A stretch of DNA of 6,518 nucleotides from Ruminococcus sp. UBA3387 (GTDB lineage: Bacteria; Bacillota; Clostridia; Oscillospirales; Ruminococcaceae), in NCBI GenBank assembly GCA_002358895.1, contig DEPR01000020.1, forward strand, positions 11,490-18,007. The letters run 5' to 3'. This document shows, piece by piece, positions 1 to 3,900 of this stretch. Below the pieces are notes generated by a model, which was not told where the DNA came from, did no database searches, and saw only the letters and a list, made by a program, of their open reading frames with translations. A program made the translations under genes and the position numbers. Every line of letters starts with the position of its first letter. Positions within the stretch are counted from its first letter, which is position 1.

Positions 1-32
1 TTTGTATAAGATGACAAATTTATATAAAACAC

Positions 33-61
33 TTGACAACAATAAATCGATATTGTATACT
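33..61 (+). promoter_or_regulatory. Sigma-A-type promoter of the substrate-sortase operon
   Basis: The -35 box TTGACA (33-38) is a perfect match and the -10 box TATACT (56-61) is one base from consensus, with an optimal 17-nt spacer. Transcription should start near 68, giving an AT-rich leader of about 55 nt before the ATG at 123. It is the only convincing promoter upstream of the first gene and probably serves all three genes up to the terminator at 2264-2291. The spacer carries an inverted repeat, listed separately. Confidence 0.8.
39..56. repeat. Inverted repeat filling the promoter spacer (possible operator)
   Basis: ACAATA (39-44) and TATTGT (51-56) form a perfect 6-bp inverted repeat around a 6-nt centre. 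It sits exactly between the -35 and -10 boxes and overlaps the first base of the -10. A regulator bound here would cover the promoter. The repeat is short and AT-rich, so it could be chance. No regulator gene lies in the window. Confidence 0.3.
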
Positions 62-110
62 TATTTTATAAATAAATTATTCTGGGAATTTATATTAATA
101 TTTTATGAAA

Positions 111-116
111 GAAGGA
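111..116 (+). promoter_or_regulatory. Ribosome binding site deciding the start at 123
   Basis: GAAGGA lies 6 nt before the ATG at 123. An in-frame ATG at 105 overlaps this site from upstream and has only AT-rich sequence before it. The 123 start also places the signal peptide's Met-Lys-Lys at the very N-terminus, as expected. Confidence 0.8.
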
Positions 117-122
117 CTTAAA

Positions 123-668
123 ATGAAAAAAATAATCGCTTTGTTGCTTGCAACAGTTGTTTCTTTGTCAGCTTTTGTACTTCCTGCATCAGCTGCAACT
201 AAGGCTGATCTTATCGAGGCTGCTTCAGCTGCAGCAGCATACAAGTACGTTAAGGCATCACTTGAAAATGCAGCAAGAAGCATTGAAGTTACAGAAGCTC
301 AGGCAGATCAGCTTCTTCCTTTGGTTCAGGAAGCAGCAGCTCTTTTCCCTGTAGACAAGGGACCAACACTTCACGAATATGGTCAGGATACTGTTGACGC
401 ATTCCTTGATTTGGTTGACCAGGCTTGTGCAATTATTAACTACAGCTGGACATTTGACGGTAAGACTAATGCAATCCACTCAGGAGACGGTATTCTGAGA
501 GTATATGATGCCAGCGGCAAGCTCGTATATGAATATGACGGCGACTATGTAACAGATACATCAGGTACACCAAGCAATTCAACTTGGGTTGTATTGAGCA
601 TCGGTGCTTTGATTTCATTGGTTGCAGGTGCTGCATTTGTTATCGCTCGTAAAAAGGTAACAGAATAA
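123..668 (+). CDS. Secreted, C-terminally membrane-anchored small protein; probable sortase partner
   Basis: This 181-aa protein belongs to no family I recognise. Residues 1-24 are a clear Sec signal peptide: Lys2-Lys3, a hydrophobic core, and an A-S-A cleavage site after residue 24. Residues 26 to about 115 are Ala-, Glu- and Leu-rich and look helical. Residues 117-142 look like beta strands, with Gly, Asp and Tyr-rich turns. Residues 156-175 are a hydrophobic segment followed by Arg176-Lys-Lys and a short tail. Signal peptide, ectodomain, hydrophobic helix and basic tail are the layout of a sortase substrate, and the sortase gene begins on the next base. Yet the stretch before the helix (T-D-T-S-G-T-P-S-N-S-T, 144-154) contains no LPXTG, NPXTX or similar motif. 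It may be a non-canonical substrate or simply a membrane-anchored partner. Its Ala, Lys and Leu codons look uniform, suggesting high expression; this is an impression, not a count. Confidence 0.85.
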   Translation: MKKIIALLLATVVSLSAFVLPASAATKADLIEAASAAAAYKYVKASLENAARSIEVTEAQADQLLPLVQEAAALFPVDKGPTLHEYGQDTVDAFLDLVDQACAIINYSWTFDGKTNAIHSGDGILRVYDASGKLVYEYDGDYVTDTSGTPSNSTWVVLSIGALISLVAGAAFVIARKKVTE

Positions 669-1388
669 ATGAAAATAATAAAAACTATAAAACGTGCACT
701 TATTTTAAGTGCACCGTTTTTATTAATGACGGTTTCTATCATTTTATTGTCATATGGTGTGTTCAATCTGGTTATGTCCTCAAGCGTTTATGTGCGTATG
801 TTTATGGGCACGGGTGTTGCAACTGAGGACAATCAGACTTATCTACAGCTTGATGATTTAACAAAGAAGAAGCTGGAGGAGAACAACGAGGGTATGAGAA
901 TAAGCAGTGAGTTTCCTGCTATTGCCATAGGGGAGCAGTGGGCAACGCTGACTATTGAGAGCGCTCAGGTTTATGACCAGCCTGTTGTTCACGGAGAAAG
1001 TGTTGAGCTTCTTGACAGGTCTATCGGACACTCGCCTAACTCAAGATTCCCCGGACAGAACGGACGAATTGTTATTCCCGGACACGTTGCTGTTACAAGG
1101 TTTTTCAGATACCTTACAGACTGCAAGCCGGGAGATCTTGTGGAACTTGACACAATTTATGGTAAGTATGTATATAAGGTGGTTGACACGGTTATTTTCG
1201 GTCAGCACGATTATTCCTGGGTAATTCCTCTTGAGGAAGAAACGGAGGACCAGCTTATATGCTACACCTGTTATCCTTATGTTTCGGCAGGTGTGCGTAC
1301 TGAAAGATTTGCCATAATATGTGAAAAGGTATCAGGCGACAGCTGGGTCAACGAAGATTATGAGGAGGGTAAGCGTGAAAGCGATTAA
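669..1388 (+). CDS. Sortase, class-D-like transpeptidase
   Basis: This 239-aa cysteine transpeptidase is held outside the membrane by an N-terminal anchor (about residues 11-37, after a basic start). Sortases cut a sorting signal in secreted proteins and join the product to the cell wall or to other subunits. The catalytic domain is about residues 85-230. His139 lies in I-P-G-H-V followed by R-F-F-R-Y-L, Cys201 in Y-T-C-Y-P-Y, and Arg213 in T-E-R-F-A-I, so all three catalytic residues are present in the right order. The TCYP motif and the G-H...FF...L...KPGD...Y-Y-V pattern fit class D best, but the class is inferred. A second cysteine, Cys198, makes a C-x-x-C with the catalytic one. The ATG directly abuts the stop of the upstream gene, with AAAGG 11 nt upstream, suggesting coupled translation. 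ATG 726 is in frame but lacks a ribosome binding site and would cut into the membrane anchor. Codons 7-18 hold a terminator-like hairpin. Confidence 0.93.
   Translation: MKIIKTIKRALILSAPFLLMTVSIILLSYGVFNLVMSSSVYVRMFMGTGVATEDNQTYLQLDDLTKKKLEENNEGMRISSEFPAIAIGEQWATLTIESAQVYDQPVVHGESVELLDRSIGHSPNSRFPGQNGRIVIPGHVAVTRFFRYLTDCKPGDLVELDTIYGKYVYKVVDTVIFGQHDYSWVIPLEEETEDQLICYTCYPYVSAGVRTERFAIICEKVSGDSWVNEDYEEGKRESD
689..721 (+). terminator. Terminator-like hairpin inside the start of the sortase gene (possible attenuator)
   Basis: GTGCACTT (694-701) pairs perfectly with AAGTGCAC (707-714) around a 5-nt ATTTT loop. The stem continues with 5 more pairs (689-693 with 716-720) past one bulged C at 715. 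The U-tract TTTTT (717-721) follows, then ATT. This is the layout of an intrinsic terminator, placed 20-50 nt downstream of the stop of the secreted-protein gene. It would end many transcripts after the first gene and lower sortase output. Translating ribosomes could melt it, so its strength would depend on coupling. The fold is seen in the sequence; its function is inferred. Confidence 0.5.
1362..1369 (+). promoter_or_regulatory. Strong ribosome binding site for the GTG start at 1375
   Basis: GAGGAGGG contains a full AGGAGG (1363-1368), 6 nt before GTG 1375 and inside the end of the sortase gene. It decides the start against the in-frame GTG 1321 and ATG 1360, neither of which has a comparable site. 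Confidence 0.85.
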
Positions 1389-2256
1389 AACTTTAGTAAG
1401 ATTTTTGGTCGGTGTGATGCTTTGCCTGTCTGTAGTTATATCGCTGATATTTATTCCGTTGAGGGGCGTTGTTTTTTCCGAGGATTATCTTACAGAAAAG
1501 CTGACAGGCGGATACCTTGATGCAAAGGTAGTTGAAACGGTAAGAGAAAACATAGCAAAGTCTACTGAGCTTTATCTGCCCTGTGGAGACACCTTCAACC
1601 GTTCTGTTGAAGATGAAGAAATTATCGCTTATGCACATTCATCTATCAGAAATATTGTAAGACATTTTGTTTATGACGAAGATGTTCCTAAGCCTGAATT
1701 TGAAAGCGAAAATCTTTACAACGCACTTGTTTCTGAAATGGGGGCATATGCTGAGGAGAACGACCTTGAGCTTCAGGATGATGCAATAGATGAGATTTAT
1801 GAGGCTCTTTGCTATGGAGTAAGAAAACAGCTGATGTTTTATGGCATCGGTATTTTCAATCAGATACCATCTTATGCAAACTACAAGTCGGTAATATACT
1901 TCGGATACGCATTTATTGGTATTGCTGTGGTTTGCTTTGTAGTGCTGATATGGAAAAACGGAAAGAGCATATGGAACAGGCTTTATAATGCTTTTACAGC
2001 TGTGTGGCTGGGTACGGCAGTTGGGTTTATTCCTCTGGTTATGCTGAAGCTTTATAACATTCCTGAACGCTCGGCATTCAGCGACACACCTCAGATGAAA
2101 GAGCTTATAAGAAACATACACGACCTTTTTGTTGACAGGCTTCTGTTGTCCTTCGGCGTCGGATTTATTGTAAGTACTGTTTTGGTTATCATCGCTATTG
2201 TGGGTGTGGTAATTCACAGAGGCAGGCAGGATAACAAGGCTGAAATTGAAGAATAA
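1375..2256 (+). CDS. Four-TM membrane protein of unknown function, coupled to the sortase
   Basis: I do not recognise this 293-aa protein. It has an N-terminal membrane segment (about residues 8-29, after K2-A-I-K). A largely acidic, probably external domain follows (about 30-172, with Cys at about 69 and 144). Three further membrane segments lie at about 174-193, 206-224 and 256-280, before a basic-then-acidic cytoplasmic tail. The loop at 226-255 between the last two should be outside if the N-terminus is inside. There are no catalytic motifs I can name. The gene starts at GTG 1375 and overlaps the last 14 bases of the sortase gene in another frame, so the two products are probably made together. 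It is the last gene before a strong terminator. A role in helping the sortase, its substrate or its localisation is inferred only from this position. Confidence 0.85.
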   Translation: MKAIKTLVRFLVGVMLCLSVVISLIFIPLRGVVFSEDYLTEKLTGGYLDAKVVETVRENIAKSTELYLPCGDTFNRSVEDEEIIAYAHSSIRNIVRHFVYDEDVPKPEFESENLYNALVSEMGAYAEENDLELQDDAIDEIYEALCYGVRKQLMFYGIGIFNQIPSYANYKSVIYFGYAFIGIAVVCFVVLIWKNGKSIWNRLYNAFTAVWLGTAVGFIPLVMLKLYNIPERSAFSDTPQMKELIRNIHDLFVDRLLLSFGVGFIVSTVLVIIAIVGVVIHRGRQDNKAEIEE

Positions 2257-2263
2257 TTATATT

Positions 2264-2291
2264 AAGCTGTTGCGTTTGCGACAGCTTTTTT
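2264..2291 (+). terminator. Rho-independent terminator of the sortase operon
   Basis: AAGCTGTTGC (2264-2273) pairs with GCGACAGCTT (2278-2287) as a 10-bp stem with a single G-U pair, closed by the loop GTTT. A run of six T (2286-2291) overlaps the end of the stem. It lies 8 bases after the stop of the four-TM gene and 25 bases before the next -35 box, so it separates the two transcription units. Confidence 0.88.
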
Positions 2292-2315
2292 GTGTATATG
2301 GCGAAATCACCGTTG

Positions 2316-2344
2316 TTGACATAAATGGGCAAATGTAATATAAT
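2316..2344 (+). promoter_or_regulatory. Perfect consensus sigma-A promoter of the glycosylation operon
   Basis: TTGACA (2316-2321) and TATAAT (2339-2344) are both perfect, with the optimal 17-nt spacer. The predicted start near 2351 leaves a leader of only about 27 nt, with no room for a riboswitch. I see no obvious operator. Unregulated or housekeeping-level transcription of the three downstream genes is the simplest reading. Confidence 0.88.
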
Positions 2345-2366
2345 TATAAGATAGACTGATTGAAAC

Positions 2367-2373
2367 AGGTGGG
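2367..2373 (+). promoter_or_regulatory. Ribosome binding site deciding the start at 2378
   Basis: AGGTGGG lies 4-5 nt before ATG 2378. The in-frame TTG at 2360 would be only about 9 nt from the predicted transcript start and has no ribosome binding site, so it is rejected. Confidence 0.7.
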
Positions 2374-2377
2374 ATAT

Positions 2378-2947
2378 ATGAATTTTTTCTGTGTCGGATT
2401 TTTTATTACAGCTTTTCAGCTTAATATGAGCTGGTCTGCCAATTATATAATCAAGCCCGTTGGTCTGCTGTTTATTTTCGGTGGACTGTGGGAGTTGGCA
2501 AAGTACAACTCAGGTTACAAAAAGCTTATGCCTGTGGTGAGAAATATACTTATTATATCGGCTTTGCCTGCTGTGTTTTTCCCAATACTTACCCTTTTGA
2601 AAATAAATCAGACGGTAATGAACATTTTCGGGCTGATAGTAGGTGGGTTTGTAGCACTTATTGTTATAGGGCTTCAGAAGAAGATATTTGATGTAATGGA
2701 AAAGGACAAGGAATCCTTCAACGATTTTTCTGCTGTTGAACGACTTAAAGGCACTTGGAAAAAGCTTGTTTATTTCACTATTGCAAGTATTGGTTTCAAC
2801 ATTTTCAATCTTGTACCTGTACGCATAATTGCAGATTTAGCAGGATTGGGAATGGCAATATGCAGGATAGGTATGTATATCCTTGCTGTTATAATGCTAT
2901 GGCGTTTTACAAAGGTTAGTTCGGATTATTATAAAAAGAACAGATAA
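2378..2947 (+). CDS. Polytopic membrane protein of unknown function, first gene of the glycosylation operon
   Basis: This 189-aa, very hydrophobic protein is not one I can assign to a family. Likely membrane segments are at about residues 2-16, 22-41, 54-74, 80-99, 130-150 and 155-178. A charged loop (about 100-129, rich in Lys, Glu and Asp) lies in the middle, and the C-terminus is basic (Y-Y-K-K-N-R). This could be two halves around a cytoplasmic loop. There is no signal peptide cleavage site, nucleotide-binding motif or obvious catalytic residue. It is followed 14 nt later by a polyprenyl-phosphate glycosyltransferase and then a YfhO protein, all from one promoter. Systems of that kind need a flippase, usually a GtcA-type protein of about 130-150 aa with four segments. 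This one is longer and I cannot see GtcA motifs, so a flippase or assembly role is only a positional guess. Confidence 0.83.
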   Translation: MNFFCVGFFITAFQLNMSWSANYIIKPVGLLFIFGGLWELAKYNSGYKKLMPVVRNILIISALPAVFFPILTLLKINQTVMNIFGLIVGGFVALIVIGLQKKIFDVMEKDKESFNDFSAVERLKGTWKKLVYFTIASIGFNIFNLVPVRIIADLAGLGMAICRIGMYILAVIMLWRFTKVSSDYYKKNR

Positions 2948-2961
2948 GAGAGGGAATAATA

Positions 2962-3900
2962 ATGCTTTCGGTTATAATTCCAAGCTATAATGAGGAGAAG
3001 AATGTTGAAAACACTGCGAAGGTAGTTTCACAGCTTCTTGAAGAAAACAAAATAGACTACGAGCTGGTATTTGTGAATGACGGCTCTGCAGACGGAACCT
3101 GGGAGATACTTTCCAATATGGCGAAAACTCAGGACCATATTGTTGCTGTTAATTTCAGCAGGAACTTCGGCAAGGAAAGTGCTATATTTGCAGGACTTGA
3201 GGTTGCAAAGGGTGATGCCTGTGTGCTGATGGACTGCGATTTACAGCACCCACCAGAGGTTATTATTGAGATGTATAATATCTGGAAAAACAATGATATT
3301 GATATTGTTGAGGGGGTTAAGTCAGGCAGAGGTAAGGAAAATTCCGTTTACAGATGGTTTTCTCTGTTGTTTTACAAGCTGATAAACAAAAGTTCAGGGC
3401 TTGATTTGACAGGTGCGTCAGATTTCAGGCTTCTTGACAGAAAAGCTGTTGATGCTCTTAACGCTATGCCTGAAAGGCTGACTTTTTTCAGGGCAATGTC
3501 AAGCTGGGTAGGATTTAAGACTGAAAAGGTGTACTTTGACGTTGCAGACCGTAATGTGGGTAAATCGAAATGGTCGCTAAAGGCGTTGATGAAGTATGCA
3601 GTAAATTCAATCACTTCGTTTACAAGTGCTCCACTTCAGCTGGTAACTTTATTCGGTGCTGTTACTTTTATAATTTCAGTTGTGCTGGGGGTTGAAACAC
3701 TGTGGAACAAAATATGGGGTAATTCGGCTGAGGGCTTTCCGACGGTTATTATCCTTCAGCTTCTCACGTCAAGTATAATTATGTTCAGTCTTGGTATAAT
3801 CGGATATTATGTCTCTAAAATTTATGAGGAAATCAAAAACCGTCCAAGATATATTATAAGTGAAAAAATCAGTAAAGAGGATTTTGAAAAGGAGAATTAA
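2962..3900 (+). CDS. Polyisoprenyl-phosphate glycosyltransferase, GtrB/CsbB type (GT2)
   Basis: This 312-aa enzyme should transfer a sugar from a nucleotide sugar to undecaprenyl phosphate on the cytoplasmic face of the membrane, giving the lipid donor for surface glycosylation. The GT-A fold starts at once with S-V-I-I-P-S-Y-N-E-E (3-12). V-N-D-G-S-A-D-G-T (38-46) and F-S-R-N-F-G-K-E (65-72) follow. The metal-binding D91-C-D93 then runs into L-Q-H-P-P-E, and G-A-S-D154-F-R ends the core. K-S-K-W-S-L (201-206) leads into the membrane region, typical of the DPM1/GtrB group. Two membrane segments (about 225-244 and 262-284) and a basic tail match GtrB and CsbB in order and length. The sugar cannot be told from the sequence. 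GAGAGGGA (2948-2955) precedes the ATG by 6 nt. The stop directly abuts the start of the YfhO-family gene, its likely partner. Confidence 0.93.
   Translation: MLSVIIPSYNEEKNVENTAKVVSQLLEENKIDYELVFVNDGSADGTWEILSNMAKTQDHIVAVNFSRNFGKESAIFAGLEVAKGDACVLMDCDLQHPPEVIIEMYNIWKNNDIDIVEGVKSGRGKENSVYRWFSLLFYKLINKSSGLDLTGASDFRLLDRKAVDALNAMPERLTFFRAMSSWVGFKTEKVYFDVADRNVGKSKWSLKALMKYAVNSITSFTSAPLQLVTLFGAVTFIISVVLGVETLWNKIWGNSAEGFPTVIILQLLTSSIIMFSLGIIGYYVSKIYEEIKNRPRYIISEKISKEDFEKEN

Noticed and set aside
2..59. Direct repeat TTGTATA at 2-8 and 53-59
   Set aside because: Seven AT-rich bases in AT-rich DNA are expected by chance, and the two copies show no consistent relation to the promoter.
177..194. L-P-A-S-A near the N-terminus of the secreted protein, resembling a sortase motif
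   Set aside because: It is the end of the signal peptide (the A-S-A cleavage site), so it would be removed and is at the wrong end for sorting.
726..728. Alternative in-frame ATG for the sortase, just after the hairpin
   Set aside because: It would place the hairpin in a neat 5' leader, but there is no ribosome binding site before it and it would remove part of the membrane anchor. The ATG abutting the upstream stop is better.
1639..2217. Long open frame on the minus strand (192 codons)
   Set aside because: It lies wholly inside the four-TM gene. It has no ribosome binding site, is rich in Cys, His, Asn and Tyr in a way typical of antisense shadows, and matches nothing recognisable.
2378..2947. 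Calling the 189-aa membrane protein a GtcA flippase
   Set aside because: Its length, segment number and visible sequence do not match GtcA. Only its position supports the idea, so it is kept as a hypothesis and not used as the product name.
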